From Acidovorax sp. NCPPB 3576 (GTDB lineage: Bacteria; Pseudomonadota; Gammaproteobacteria; Burkholderiales; Burkholderiaceae_C), in contig NZ_CP097267.1 of the NCBI RefSeq assembly GCF_028473605.1, positions 4,766,501-4,830,500 on the forward strand: a stretch of DNA of 64,000 nt, in the 5' to 3' direction. The notes beneath the pieces were generated by a model. The model was not told the DNA's origin. It did not search any database and saw only the letters and a list, made by a program, of their open reading frames with translations. Positions 36,988-46,405 of the stretch are shown piece after piece (the first letter of the stretch is position 1; every line of letters starts with the position of its first letter). The translations under genes and the position numbers were made by a program.

Positions 36988-37755
36988 ATGTGCCAGTTGC
37001 TCGGAATGAATGCCAACACGCCGACCGATGTGACGTTCAGCTTCACGGGGTTCGCGCAACGCGCCGGCAACACGGCGGACCACTCCGACGGCTGGGGCAT
37101 CGCATTCTTCGAAGACAAGGGCCTGCGCCATTTCGTGGACCACCAGCGCGCAGTGGACTCGCCCGTGGCCGAGCTGATCCGCCGCTACCCCATCCAGAGC
37201 CGCAACGTCATCGCCCACATCCGCAAGGCCACGCAGGGCAGCGTCTCGCTGCAGAACTGCCACCCGTTCGTGCGCGAGATGTGGGGCCGGTACTGGGTGT
37301 TCGCGCACAACGGCGACCTCAAGGACTTCCGCCCGCGGCTGCATTCGCACTTCCACCCCGTGGGCACGACCGACAGCGAACACGCCTTCTGCTGGATCAT
37401 GCAGGAGCTGGCCAAGTCCCATGCGGGCGTGCCGAGCATTCCGGAGCTGACCATCACCCTGCGCGAACTGGCCGCGCGCATCGCCCCGCACGGCACCTTC
37501 AACTTCCTGCTGTCGAACGGCCAGGCGCTGTGGGCGCATGCCTCCACCCAGCTTTACTACATCGAGCGGCGCCACCCTTTTTCGCAGGCGCGGCTGTGCG
37601 ATGAGGATTTGCGCATCGATTTTTCCGCCCACACCACGCCGCAGGACCGGGTGGCGGTCGTCGTGACGGCGCCCTTGACCAGCGACGAACAGTGGACCGC
37701 CTTCCAAAGCGGCGAGTTGCGGGTGTTCGTGGACGGTGCCTGCGTTACGCCGTAG
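36988..37755 (+). CDS. class II glutamine amidotransferase (YafJ-like)
   Basis: 255 residues. The start ATG 36988 puts Cys at position 2 (MCQLLGMNANTP), the Ntn nucleophile after Met removal. Further marks: HSDGWGIAFFEDKGLRHFVD, VIAHIRKATQGSVSLQNCHP, VFAHNGDLKDFRPRLHSHFH and GTTDSEHAFCWIMQEL. These build the GATase_4 fold that hydrolyses glutamine; the acceptor is unknown. The size fits the YafJ group. It follows the MFS gene by 52 bases with a T-rich pyrimidine tract between them. Confidence 0.92.
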   Translation: MCQLLGMNANTPTDVTFSFTGFAQRAGNTADHSDGWGIAFFEDKGLRHFVDHQRAVDSPVAELIRRYPIQSRNVIAHIRKATQGSVSLQNCHPFVREMWGRYWVFAHNGDLKDFRPRLHSHFHPVGTTDSEHAFCWIMQELAKSHAGVPSIPELTITLRELAARIAPHGTFNFLLSNGQALWAHASTQLYYIERRHPFSQARLCDEDLRIDFSAHTTPQDRVAVVVTAPLTSDEQWTAFQSGELRVFVDGACVTP

Positions 37756-37779
37756 CGCACGGGCGCTGCGCCAGCGGCG

Positions 37780-37932
37780 TCAGCCCAGTGGCTTCCACAC
37801 AGGGGGTTCAGGGTCGGGATAGAACGGCACGCCGCCCCGTCCGGCCGGCTTGAACATCGCCTCGCGCTGGCGCTGGCGCTTGATCTCCCGGGGCTTGGCT
37901 TTGTCTGAACACTGGCGCTGCGATGGGGACAT
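37780..37932 (-). CDS. small basic hypothetical protein
   Basis: 50 residues, not recognised. It starts at ATG 37932 with GAGG 7 bases upstream. The first half is basic (KAKPREIKRQRQREAMF) and the second Pro/Gly-rich (GRGGVPFYPDPEPPVWKPLG), with codon use like that of neighbours. It is convergent with the amidotransferase, 24 bases away. There is no family evidence, so it may be spurious. The rest of the gap to 38136 holds nothing I can name. Confidence 0.4.
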   Translation of the reverse strand: MSPSQRQCSDKAKPREIKRQRQREAMFKPAGRGGVPFYPDPEPPVWKPLG

Positions 37933-38136
37933 GCACGGACCTCGCAAAAGGGGCTGGGATGACTGCATTAGCGCACCGCACGCCCTGGCCGCCGTGTCGG
38001 ACAGCGCCCCTGCGGCCCATCGGACGCACCAGCGCGGAGCGGGCCTCCCCCACGGCAGGCACGGGCGCTTCCGGCCCCCTCCTACAGCCCGCGGCAATGC
38101 GATTGGTTACACCAGAGGCCTGACCCCGGAACCGCA

Positions 38137-39213
38137 ATGAACGCCTCAACCCTTTTTCGACTCGCCAAGAAATCCTGCCAGGCCTGGCTCGACGACTACG
38201 CCCCCAGCATGGGCGCCGCCATCTCGTACTACACCGCGTTCTCCATTGCGCCGCTGCTCGTCATCGTGATCTCCATCGCCGGTGCCGTGTTCGGCCAGGA
38301 CGCGGTGCGCGGCACCATCGAAGGACAGATTTCCGGGCTGGTGGGGCGCGACGGCGCGCTCGCCATCCAGGGCCTCATCAAAAGCGCGCGCGAGCCCACA
38401 GAAGGCATCATCGCCAGCACCATCAGCCTGGTGCTGCTGGGCATCGGCGCGACCACGGTGTTCGGCGAAATACAAAGCGCGCTCGACCGCATCTGGCATG
38501 TGCCGGAGCCCTCCAAGCCGAGCGGCCTCTGGGGCCTGCTGCGCGCGCGCTTCCTGTCGTTCGGGCTGATCCTGGGCCTGGCCTTCCTGCTGATGGCATC
38601 GCTTACCGTGAGTGCCGCGGTGGCGGCCGCGGGCACCTGGCTCGGCGCCTTGATGCCGGGATGGGAGCTGATGCTGATGGGCATCAACACCCTGCTGTCG
38701 ATGAGCATCAGCTGCGTGCTGTTCGCGATGATTTTCAAGTTCATGCCCTCGGTGCCGATCGCCTGGCGCGACGTGTGGGTGGGCGCGGCGGTGACCGCCG
38801 TGCTGTTCGAGGTGGGCAAGGTGCTGATCGGCCTGTACGTGGGCAAGGCGGGCCTCAGTTCGACCTATGCCGCAGCGGGCGCCATCGCGGTGGTGCTGAT
38901 CTGGGTGTATTACGCGGCGCAGATCTTCCTGCTGGGCGCGGAATTCACCAAGGTGTATGCGGCCGAACACGGCTCGCACGCTGCTGCGCCGGAGGCTTTG
39001 CTGGACCCGGTCGAGCCGCGCAAGGGCGCAGTCGGCAGCGACACGGCACTCACGCCCGTCACCCCGCTGCCAGCCCCGGCCTCCATGACTCCCGCAGCCG
39101 CCATGTCCACCAGCGCCCTGGCCACCACCGTGGCACTGCTCGCCGCGCGCGTGGCATTGTCTTTGTGGCTGGAGCGGCGCGAAAAGCGCGATGCGTTACG
39201 CAGGCGGCCTTGA
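38137..39213 (+). CDS. YihY/BrkB family inner-membrane protein
   Basis: 358 residues with about six membrane helices. The core pattern is present: DDYAPSMGAAISYYTAFSIA (the family's A-x-x-AYY-x-xxSLxP block), a middle FGEIQSALDRIWHVPEP, RARFLSFGLILGLAFLLMAS, FKFMPSVPIAWRDVWVGAAV and the late YAAAGAIAVVLIWVYYAAQI with FLLGAEFTKVYA. The family was once called ribonuclease BN and 'virulence factor BrkB'; neither activity is established here. A hydrophobic extra stretch near residues 305-340 and a basic tail (ERREKRDALRRRP) extend it beyond the usual 290-300 residues. Confidence 0.92.
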   Translation: MNASTLFRLAKKSCQAWLDDYAPSMGAAISYYTAFSIAPLLVIVISIAGAVFGQDAVRGTIEGQISGLVGRDGALAIQGLIKSAREPTEGIIASTISLVLLGIGATTVFGEIQSALDRIWHVPEPSKPSGLWGLLRARFLSFGLILGLAFLLMASLTVSAAVAAAGTWLGALMPGWELMLMGINTLLSMSISCVLFAMIFKFMPSVPIAWRDVWVGAAVTAVLFEVGKVLIGLYVGKAGLSSTYAAAGAIAVVLIWVYYAAQIFLLGAEFTKVYAAEHGSHAAAPEALLDPVEPRKGAVGSDTALTPVTPLPAPASMTPAAAMSTSALATTVALLAARVALSLWLERREKRDALRRRP

Positions 39214-39305
39214 AGCAGCGGTAACGACGGCCGACGGGGAATCGGCAGGAATGGAAACGGAGGGAGCCGGAACAGTGCGTTGTCGGGCACTCCGGAAATC
39301 ATCGA

Positions 39306-39381
39306 TGGTGCGGCTGGCGGGGATCGAACCCACGACCCTTGGCTTCGGAGGCCAATACTCTATCCACTGAGCTACAGCCGC
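39306..39381 (-). tRNA. tRNA-Arg (anticodon CCG), CCA encoded
   Basis: Read on the minus strand: acceptor GCGGCTG (39381-39375) pairs with CAGCCGC (39316-39310), discriminator A, and CCA encoded at 39308-39306. D-arm GCTCAGTGGATAGAGTA. Anticodon stem TTGGC/GCCAA encloses loop CTCCGAA, so the anticodon is CCG, reading CGG. T-loop GGTTCGATCC is standard. It lies between convergent yihY and the minus-strand TetR gene. Confidence 0.97.
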
Positions 39382-39415
39382 ACAGAAGGGCCATGGCGGC
39401 CCGATCAGTCGGCGA

Positions 39416-40108
39416 TTATGGCACGGCACCCGCGGCGCGCGGACACAGGCTCTGCAATGAACAATCCTCCAGCCAGTCCGGCAGCGGCGGCAGGTCCAGG
39501 CCCAGCCCGCGCAGGTAGGCATCCACGGAGGCGCGCCCGGTGGCGGGAAGGTCGAAATTGGCCCGGTTGAGGATCCAGCCCTGCAGCAGCCCTTCGAAGA
39601 TGGCCTGCAGGGCGATCGCCGCGATCTCCGGGGGCATGGGCAGCTGCAGCTTCTGGCTTTCGGCGGCCAGGCGCAGGTCGTTGGCGAGCTGCTCGCGGAA
39701 GGCGCCGCAGGCGGCGATGTGCCGATCGCGCACCCCCGCCAGTTCCTCGACGTACTCCACCCGGAAGAAGGCAATCTCGAAAACACGCTGCATGCGCTGG
39801 TCCTGCGACAGATTGCGCAGCACGATGTCGATCACGCCGCGCATGCGTTGCAGCGGCGCCATGTTTTCATTGCTCTCACACTCGCCATTGGCGCGCTCCA
39901 GCGGCAGGGTGACGCGCTCCATCATGGCGTTGAAAAGATCGACCTTGTCCTTGAAGTGCCAGTAGATGGCGCCGCGCGTGGCGCCGGCGGCCTGCGCGAT
40001 CTCGTTGAGCGACGCGTGCGAGACACCCTTCTGGTAAAAGACCTGCTCGGCCGCATCCAGCAAACTATTGCGTGTCGCAACGGCATCTTCTTTGGTGCGT
40101 CGGGCCAT
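39416..40108 (-). CDS. TetR family repressor of the adjacent RND pump (AcrR/TtgR-like)
   Basis: 230 residues from ATG 40108; the frame is open for 96 bases upstream into the operator and reads as noise. The DNA-binding domain is AcrR-like: MARRTKEDAVATRNSLLDAA, then EQVFYQKGVSHASLNEIAQA, then AGATRGAIYWHFKDKVDLFN. The ligand domain has the AcrR/TtgR spacing (RMRGVIDIVLRNLSQDQRMQ; FEIAFFRVEYVEELAGVRDR). It is divergent from acrA. A palindrome between the two overlaps both promoters, so it probably represses itself and the pump until a toxic ligand binds. Confidence 0.93.
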   Translation of the reverse strand: MARRTKEDAVATRNSLLDAAEQVFYQKGVSHASLNEIAQAAGATRGAIYWHFKDKVDLFNAMMERVTLPLERANGECESNENMAPLQRMRGVIDIVLRNLSQDQRMQRVFEIAFFRVEYVEELAGVRDRHIAACGAFREQLANDLRLAAESQKLQLPMPPEIAAIALQAIFEGLLQGWILNRANFDLPATGRASVDAYLRGLGLDLPPLPDWLEDCSLQSLCPRAAGAVP

Positions 40109-40195
40109 GGGGGCGTGTCTCCTTTTGTGTTCGATGTCCGCGTTTTTCTGGCGTCGCTCACCCTGTGGGAAGGGCCGCGCCAGCGCTTCGCCGCA

Positions 40196-40223
40196 ATTAT
40201 ACATTCATGTTTGTATGTATAAT
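40196..40223. promoter_or_regulatory. AcrR/TtgR-type operator with divergent -10 boxes
   Basis: An inverted repeat with half-sites TACATTCATG and TTTGTATGTA, like the AcrR operator of enterobacteria. On the plus strand a perfect -10 (TATAAT, 40218-40223) points to acrA; on the minus strand TATAAT (40201-40196) points to the repressor. Both overlap the palindrome; neither has a good -35. Confidence 0.75.
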
Positions 40224-40324
40224 CGCGCACCGAATTCAAGGGCCATCTGCGTGGTTGATGCCGATCAAAGACATCTCCGTGCCTGCATGGCCTTTTCAAT
40301 TAGCGCATTTCCGGAAGGACTTTC

Positions 40325-41647
40325 ATGCCCCGCCTCAGTGACGATCTTGGCGTTTCCGCTGCCGCCATCCCCCCCGCCCGCCGTGTCGTGGCCCTGTGCC
40401 TCAGCCTGGTCGCCGCCGCCGTCCTGGTGGCCTGTGGCAAAAGCGAAGCCCCGGCCCAGGCCGGCGGCGGCGCCCCCCCACCGCCCCAGGTGGGCGTGGT
40501 CACCGTGGCGCCCGGCGACGTGGGTCTCGTGACCGAGCTGCCTGGCCGGCTGGAGGCCTCCCGCGTGGCGGAAGTGCGCGCACGGGCTGCGGGCATCCTG
40601 CAAAAGCGCCTTTTCACCGAAGGCAGCGACGTGAAGGCCGGGCAAAAGCTCTTCGCCATCGACGACGCGCCCTACCGGGCTTCGCTGGAAAGCGCACGGG
40701 CGAGCGTGGCGCAGGCCGATGCCAACGTGGCCCAGACCCGCGCGCTGGCCGAGCGCTACAAGCCCCTCGTCGCCGTGAACGCGATCAGCAAGCAGGAGTA
40801 CGACAACGCCGTCGCCTCGCAAAAGACCGCCGAGGCCAACCTTGCCGCCGCCCGCGCCTCCGTGACGACGGCGCAGATCAACGTGGGCTACGCGGCCGTG
40901 ACCGCCCCCATTTCCGGCCGCATCGGCCGTGCGCTGGTGACCGAAGGCGCGCTGGTGGGCCAGGGCTCGGCCACCGAGCTGGCAGTCATCCAGCAGATCG
41001 ATCCGCTGTATGTGAACTTCACGCAGTCCGCCTCCGACGCGCTCAAGCTCAAGGCCGGCCTGTCCAGCGGTAAATACAAGCAGGCGGGCAAGGGAACGGC
41101 CAGCGTGAGCGTCGTGCTGGAAGACGGCAGCCTCTACCCCCAGACCGGCAAGCTGCTGTTCACCGACCTGTCGGTGGACCCGACCAGCGGCCAGGTCACG
41201 CTGCGCGCCGAGATCCCCAACACCGACCGCCAGTTGCTCCCCGGCCTCTACGTGCGCGTGCGCCTGGAGCAGGCCCAGGTGGCCGGCGGCGTGCTGCTCC
41301 CGCAGCAGGCAGTGACCCGCTCGGCCAAGGCCGACACCGTGATGGTGGTGGGCCCCGACAACCACCTGACCCCCCGCCCGATCAAGCTCGGGCCGGCGCA
41401 GGGCACGAACTGGGTGGTGCTGGAAGGCCTGAAGACGGGCGAGAAGGTCATGGTGGACGGCTTCCAGAAGCTGCCGCGCGGCAAGCCTGGCGATCCGATC
41501 GTCGTGCAGCCCGTGGCCTGGCAGGCCGGCGGCGCTGGCGCCCCGGCGCCTGGTGCGCCGACTGCTGCTGCGGCGCCCGGTGCGCCCGCCTCTGCTGCGG
41601 CTCCCGCTGCGTCCGCCGCTTCCGCTGCCGCCCCGGCCAAGCCATAA
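40325..41647 (+). CDS. acrA: RND efflux periplasmic adaptor (AcrA/MexA-like lipoprotein)
   Basis: 440 residues. Hydrophobic leader and lipobox (LVAAAVLVACGKSE) indicate an inner-membrane-anchored lipoprotein. The adaptor domains follow: VTVAPGDVGLVTELPGRLEA (first lipoyl half), helical hairpin (LESARASVAQADANVAQTRA; YDNAVASQKTAEANLAAARA), second lipoyl half (NVGYAAVTAPISGRIGRALV), beta-barrel and membrane-proximal domain. It joins the inner-membrane pump to the outer-membrane channel. AAGGA lies about 8 bases before the ATG. An Ala/Pro-rich tail of about 45 residues ends it. acrB begins 15 bases after the stop. Confidence 0.96.
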   Translation: MPRLSDDLGVSAAAIPPARRVVALCLSLVAAAVLVACGKSEAPAQAGGGAPPPPQVGVVTVAPGDVGLVTELPGRLEASRVAEVRARAAGILQKRLFTEGSDVKAGQKLFAIDDAPYRASLESARASVAQADANVAQTRALAERYKPLVAVNAISKQEYDNAVASQKTAEANLAAARASVTTAQINVGYAAVTAPISGRIGRALVTEGALVGQGSATELAVIQQIDPLYVNFTQSASDALKLKAGLSSGKYKQAGKGTASVSVVLEDGSLYPQTGKLLFTDLSVDPTSGQVTLRAEIPNTDRQLLPGLYVRVRLEQAQVAGGVLLPQQAVTRSAKADTVMVVGPDNHLTPRPIKLGPAQGTNWVVLEGLKTGEKVMVDGFQKLPRGKPGDPIVVQPVAWQAGGAGAPAPGAPTAAAAPGAPASAAAPAASAASAAAPAKP

Positions 41648-41662
41648 GAAGGAGCGCGGCAC

Positions 41663-44600
41663 ATGGCCAAGTTCTTCATCGAGCGCCCCATCTTCGCGTG
41701 GGTGATCACCATTTTCATCATCGTGATGGGGGCCATCTCCATCACGCGGCTGCCGATCGCGCAGTACCCCGCCGTGGCGCCGCCGACCATCCAGGTTTCG
41801 GTGGCCTACCCCGGCGCCAACGCCCAGACGCTGGAGGACAGCGTGCTGGCCGTCATCGAACGCGAGATGAACGGCGCGAGCGGCCTGGCCTACGTCGAGA
41901 CGACCAGCCAGGCCAACGGCACCGGCAGCATCGTTTTGAGCTTCGAGCCCGGCACCAACGCCGATCTCGCGCAGGTGGACGTGCAGAACCGGCTTTCCCG
42001 CGCCACGCCGCGGTTGCCGAGCGCCGTGACGCAGCAGGGCGTGCGCGTGGAGCAGTCGCGCTCCAACTTCCTGATGTTCGCCATGCTCACCACGGAAAGC
42101 CCGGACGTGAGCATCGAGGCGCTGAACGACTATGCCGCGCGCAACGTGGTTCCCGAACTGCAGCGCGTGGCCGGCGTGGGCACGCTCACGCAGTTCGGCT
42201 CGGAACGCGCCATGCGGATCTGGGTGGACCCGGCCAAGCTCAAGGGCTTCAACCTGTCGCTCGATCAGGTCAACGCGGCCATCCGCGCGCAGAACGCGCA
42301 GGTGTCCGCCGGTAACCTGGGCGATCTGCCCGCTGAAACGGGCCAGCCCGTGGCGGCCACCATCGTGGTGCAGGGCCAGTTGTCGTCGGCCGAAGAGTTC
42401 GGCCGCATCGTGCTGCGCGCCAACACGGACGGCTCGGCCGTGCGCCTGAAGGACGTGGCCCGCATCGAGCTGGGATCACAGAGCTACAACACCAGCGCGC
42501 GCCTGAACGGCAAGGACGCCGTGGGCCTGGGCGTTCAGCCCACGCCTTCCGCCAATGCCTTGGCCACCGCCAAGGCCGTGAAGGCCAAGCTGGAAGAACT
42601 CAAGAAGTTCTTCCCGCAGGGCGTGAACTACGTGGTGCCTTACGACACCTCCAAGTTCGTGTCGGTCTCGATCGAGAAGGTGGTGCATACGCTGATCGAA
42701 GCTGTGGTGCTGGTGTTCATCGTGATGTTCCTGTTCCTGCAGAATTTCCGCTACACCATCATCCCGACCATCGTGGTGCCAGTGGCGCTGCTGGGCACTT
42801 TCGGGGTGCTGATGGCCATGGGCTTTTCGATCAACGTGCTGACCATGTTCGGCATGGTGCTGGTGATCGGGATCGTCGTGGACGATGCCATCGTGGTGGT
42901 GGAGAACGTCGAGCGGATCATGGCCGAGGAAGGGCTGCCGCCGCTGCAGGCCACCCGCAAGGCCATGGGCCAGATCTCGGGCGCTGTGATCGGCGTGACC
43001 GTGGTGCTGATCTCGGTGTTCGTGCCGCTGGCGTTCTTCGCGGGCTCCACCGGCAACATCTACCGCCAGTTCGCAGCCACGATGGCGACGTCGATCGCCT
43101 TCTCGGCGTTCCTCGCGCTGTCGCTCACGCCCGCCCTGTGCGCCACGCTGCTCAAGCCGATCGATCCGGAGCACCATGCCGAGAAGAAAGGCTTCTTCGG
43201 ATGGTTCAACCGTTCGTTCAAGAGCGCCACGCACGGCTATGAAACCCGCATGGGCAAGCTGCTGCGCCGCAGCGGCCGCATGATGATCGTGTACCTCGCG
43301 CTGATCGCCGCGGTGGCGGTGGTGTTCATGCGCCTGCCGACCTCGTTCCTGCCCAACGAAGACCAGGGCTACATCATCACCAACGTGCAGTTGCCGCCCG
43401 GCGCCGCGCAGTCGCGAACCAGCGAGGTGCTCAAGCAGGTCGAGGGCTACATGCTCAAGCAGCCCGAGGTCGAGAACATCGTGACCGTGGCAGGCTTCTC
43501 GTTCTCCGGCCAGGGCCAGAACGCCGGCCTGGCCTTCGTGATCCTGAAGGACTGGAGCGAGCGCTCCGGCGCCGAGCATGCGGCCGCGGCCGTGGCGGGC
43601 CGCGCCTTCGGTGCCCTGTCCAGCATCCGCGATGCGTTCATCTTCGCGTTGAGCCCGCCACCCATTCCCGAACTGGGCACGGGCACCGGCTTCAACTTCC
43701 GTCTGCAGGACCGTGCAGGCCAGGGCCACGATGCGCTGCTGGGGGCTCGCAACCAGTTGCTCGGCATGGCCGGGCAAAGCAAGATCCTGGCGGGCGTGCG
43801 CCCCGACGGCATGGAAGATGCGCCGCAGATGCAGATCGACATCGACCGCGACAAGGCCAACGCCTTGGGGATCGGCTTCGATAGCATCAGCTCCGCGCTG
43901 TCCACCGCGCTGGGTTCGAGCTACATCAACGACTTCCCGAACAAGGGCCGCCTGCAACGCGTCGTGGTGCAAGCCGACGCCGCCGCGCGGATGCGTCCCG
44001 AATCGGTGCTGGACCTGCCCGTCGTGAACAGCCAGGGCCAGACGGTGCCGCTCTCGACCTTCGCCACCACGCGCTGGATCACGGGCGCCATGCAGACGGT
44101 GCGCTACAACGGCTATCCGTCCATCAAGATCGCAGGCGACGCCGGTCCCGGCTTCACCACCGGCGATGCGATGAATGAGATGGAGCGCCTGGCAGGCCAG
44201 CTGCCGCCCGGCTTCGGCTTCGAGTGGACGGGCCAGTCCCGCGAAGAAAAGCTCGCGGGCTCCCAGGCCATGATCCTGTATGCGTTCTCGCTGCTGGCCG
44301 TGTTCCTTTGCCTGGCCGCGCTCTATGAAAGCTGGACGATTCCCGTCTCGGTCCTGCTGGTGGTGCCGCTGGGCGTGCTGGGCGTGCTGCTGGCCACGCT
44401 GATGCGCGGCATGTCCAACGACGTGTACTTCCAGATCGGGCTGGTGACCATCATCGGCCTGTCAGCGAAGAACGCAATCTTGATCGTGGAGTTCGCCAAG
44501 GACCTGCAGGCCGAAGGCAAGAGCGCGCTGGAGGCCGCCCTGGAAGCCGCTCACCTGCGCTTTCGGCCGATCATCATGACCTCGCTGGCGTTCACGCTGG

Positions 44601-44821
44601 GCGTGGTGCCGCTGTTCATCGCCTCAGGTGCCAGCTCGGCCAGCCAGCGTGCCATCGGCACCGGCGTGATCGGCGGGATGATCACCGGCACCGTGCTGGC
44701 CGTGGTCTTCGTGCCCGTGTTCTTCGTGCTGGTGCGCACGCTCTTCAAGGGCAGTAAACGCCAGCAGGAGCACGACGCCAAGCAGGTCCAGCACCGCCAT
44801 GCCACGGAAAACCTTGAATGA
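41663..44821 (+). CDS. acrB: RND multidrug efflux inner-membrane pump (AcrB/MexB-like)
   Basis: 1052 residues, the normal HAE-1 length. It starts MAKFFIERPIFAWVITIFII. The proton relay is complete: VIGIVVDDAIVVVENVERIM carries the Asp pair in helix 4, and IGLSAKNAILIVEFAKDL carries the Lys in helix 10. Further marks are AQVDVQNRLSRATPRLPSAV and the FFIASGASSASQR-like end segment. It expels hydrophobic drugs, detergents or plant phenolics through the tripartite complex. AAGGAG is about 9 bases before the ATG. Its stop overlaps a possible ATG of the channel gene (ATGA at 44818). Confidence 0.97.
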   Translation: MAKFFIERPIFAWVITIFIIVMGAISITRLPIAQYPAVAPPTIQVSVAYPGANAQTLEDSVLAVIEREMNGASGLAYVETTSQANGTGSIVLSFEPGTNADLAQVDVQNRLSRATPRLPSAVTQQGVRVEQSRSNFLMFAMLTTESPDVSIEALNDYAARNVVPELQRVAGVGTLTQFGSERAMRIWVDPAKLKGFNLSLDQVNAAIRAQNAQVSAGNLGDLPAETGQPVAATIVVQGQLSSAEEFGRIVLRANTDGSAVRLKDVARIELGSQSYNTSARLNGKDAVGLGVQPTPSANALATAKAVKAKLEELKKFFPQGVNYVVPYDTSKFVSVSIEKVVHTLIEAVVLVFIVMFLFLQNFRYTIIPTIVVPVALLGTFGVLMAMGFSINVLTMFGMVLVIGIVVDDAIVVVENVERIMAEEGLPPLQATRKAMGQISGAVIGVTVVLISVFVPLAFFAGSTGNIYRQFAATMATSIAFSAFLALSLTPALCATLLKPIDPEHHAEKKGFFGWFNRSFKSATHGYETRMGKLLRRSGRMMIVYLALIAAVAVVFMRLPTSFLPNEDQGYIITNVQLPPGAAQSRTSEVLKQVEGYMLKQPEVENIVTVAGFSFSGQGQNAGLAFVILKDWSERSGAEHAAAAVAGRAFGALSSIRDAFIFALSPPPIPELGTGTGFNFRLQDRAGQGHDALLGARNQLLGMAGQSKILAGVRPDGMEDAPQMQIDIDRDKANALGIGFDSISSALSTALGSSYINDFPNKGRLQRVVVQADAAARMRPESVLDLPVVNSQGQTVPLSTFATTRWITGAMQTVRYNGYPSIKIAGDAGPGFTTGDAMNEMERLAGQLPPGFGFEWTGQSREEKLAGSQAMILYAFSLLAVFLCLAALYESWTIPVSVLLVVPLGVLGVLLATLMRGMSNDVYFQIGLVTIIGLSAKNAILIVEFAKDLQAEGKSALEAALEAAHLRFRPIIMTSLAFTLGVVPLFIASGASSASQRAIGTGVIGGMITGTVLAVVFVPVFFVLVRTLFKGSKRQQEHDAKQVQHRHATENLE

Positions 44822-46308
44822 CGACCGATCCGCTGGAGACCCCCATGCCCCATCCCTCGTCCCTGCGCGCTAGTGCGCGCATCGCACGCCCCCTGCTGAG
44901 CGTGGTGGCTGCAGCCGCCCTGCTGGCCGGCTGCAGCTTCATTCCGACCTACGAGCGGCCCGCCGCCCCGGTGCCGCAGGCGTACCCCAACGCCGCGGCC
45001 GCCGGCGGCGCCGAAACGGCCAAGGCCGCGGCCGACATCGACTGGAAGGAATACTTCGCCGATGCGCGCCTGCAGACGCTGATCGCCATCGCGCTGGAGA
45101 ACAACCGCGACCTGCGCGTGGCCGCGCTCAACATCGAGCAGGCCCGCGCGCAGTTCCAGATCCAGCGCGCCGGCCAGTTCCCCACGGTGAACGCCGCCGT
45201 CAACGCGACGCGCCAGCCGGATGCGGCGACGGGCTCCTACGCCAACAACTACCAGGTGGGCCTGGCGGTTTCCGCCTGGGAAATCGACTTCTTCGGGCGC
45301 ATCGCCGCCTTGAAGGAACAGGCCCTGGCGCAGTATTTCGCCACCGAAGAAGCGCGCCGGTCCACCCAGCTGAGCCTGGTGTCGTCCGTGGCCACCGCCT
45401 GGTTCAACCTGCTGGCCGACGAGGAACTGCTCGACATTTCCCGCCGCACCCTGGGCACGCGCGAAGAGTCGGTCAAGCTGACGCGCCTGCGCCTGGAAAA
45501 CGGCGTGAGTTCCGAGCTGGACAACAGCCAGGCGGAAGGTCTGGCGCAGGCCGCGCGCGCAACGTATGCGCAGCAGCGGCGCCAGCGCATGCAGGACGAG
45601 AACGCCCTGGCCCTGCTGCTGGGCCAGCCCCTGCCGCAGAACATCCGCGACAGCCTGGGCACCACGGTGTCGCGCCTGGCCGACGCGCCCGCCATGCCGG
45701 CGCTGCCTGCAGGCTTGCCGTCCGACCTGCTCACGCGGCGCCCCGACATCCGCCAGGCCGAGCAGCAACTCATCGCCGCCAACGCGAACATCGGCGCGGC
45801 GCGCGCGGCGTTCTTCCCGCGCATCTCGCTGACCGCGAGCGTGGGCACGGTGAGCAACGAGCTGTCGGGCCTGTTCAAGAGCGGCTCCTGGGCCTTCTCG
45901 CTGGCACCGCAGGCGGCGCTGCCGATCTTCGATGCCGGCCGCAACCAGGCCACGCTCGAATCGGCACGGGCCGCACGCTCCATCTCGGTGGCGCAGTACG
46001 AAAAGTCGATCCAGACCGCTTTCCGCGAAGTGTCCGACGCCCTCGCGGGCCAGGCCACCCTCGGAGAACAACTGGCGGCCCAGCGCGCCCAGGCGGATGC
46101 GGATGCCAAGCGCCTGCAGCTGTCGGACCTGCGCTACCGCAACGGCGTGGCCAGCTACCTCGACCTGCTGGATGCGCAGCGCTCGCTGTTCACGTCCGAG
46201 CAGCTCGTGGTGCAGACGCGACTGATCCAGCTGCAAAACCAGATCACCCTCTACAAGGTGCTGGGTGGCGGCTGGACGCCGCAGGACGAGCGCGCCCAGG
46301 GCTCCTGA
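44818..46308 (+). CDS. oprM: RND efflux outer-membrane channel lipoprotein (NodT/OprM-like)
   Basis: 496 residues from ATG 44818, which overlaps the pump stop; ATG 44845 with GGAG upstream is a good alternative and gives a cleaner signal peptide (IARPLLSVVAAAALLAGCSF). The lipobox LLAGC marks an outer-membrane lipoprotein. Two repeats of the TolC fold are visible: NRDLRVAALNIEQARAQFQI with LAVSAWEIDFFGRIAALKEQ, and RRPDIRQAEQQLIAANANIG with SLAPQAALPIFDAGRNQATL. YRNGVASYLDLLDAQRSLF is the usual closing motif. Together with the two upstream genes it forms a complete tripartite pump. A 12-base stem follows at 46376. Confidence 0.95.
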   Translation: MTTDPLETPMPHPSSLRASARIARPLLSVVAAAALLAGCSFIPTYERPAAPVPQAYPNAAAAGGAETAKAAADIDWKEYFADARLQTLIAIALENNRDLRVAALNIEQARAQFQIQRAGQFPTVNAAVNATRQPDAATGSYANNYQVGLAVSAWEIDFFGRIAALKEQALAQYFATEEARRSTQLSLVSSVATAWFNLLADEELLDISRRTLGTREESVKLTRLRLENGVSSELDNSQAEGLAQAARATYAQQRRQRMQDENALALLLGQPLPQNIRDSLGTTVSRLADAPAMPALPAGLPSDLLTRRPDIRQAEQQLIAANANIGAARAAFFPRISLTASVGTVSNELSGLFKSGSWAFSLAPQAALPIFDAGRNQATLESARAARSISVAQYEKSIQTAFREVSDALAGQATLGEQLAAQRAQADADAKRLQLSDLRYRNGVASYLDLLDAQRSLFTSEQLVVQTRLIQLQNQITLYKVLGGGWTPQDERAQGS

Positions 46309-46375
46309 CCCCTCCTCCCGCCACCGGTCCGGGCACGCACTCTGGTGCGCAGCGATCCGGCCCTGCGGGCCCCGC

Positions 46376-46405
46376 GCCCTGCAAGGAAAGACCTCCTTGC
46401 AGGGC
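46376..46405 (+). terminator. hairpin terminator after the efflux operon
   Basis: GCCCTGCAAGGA (46376-46387), loop AAGACC, TCCTTGCAGGGC (46394-46405): a perfect 12-base stem. It is followed by GTTCGTGTTTTC, a weak U-tract, so efficiency is uncertain. Confidence 0.7.
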
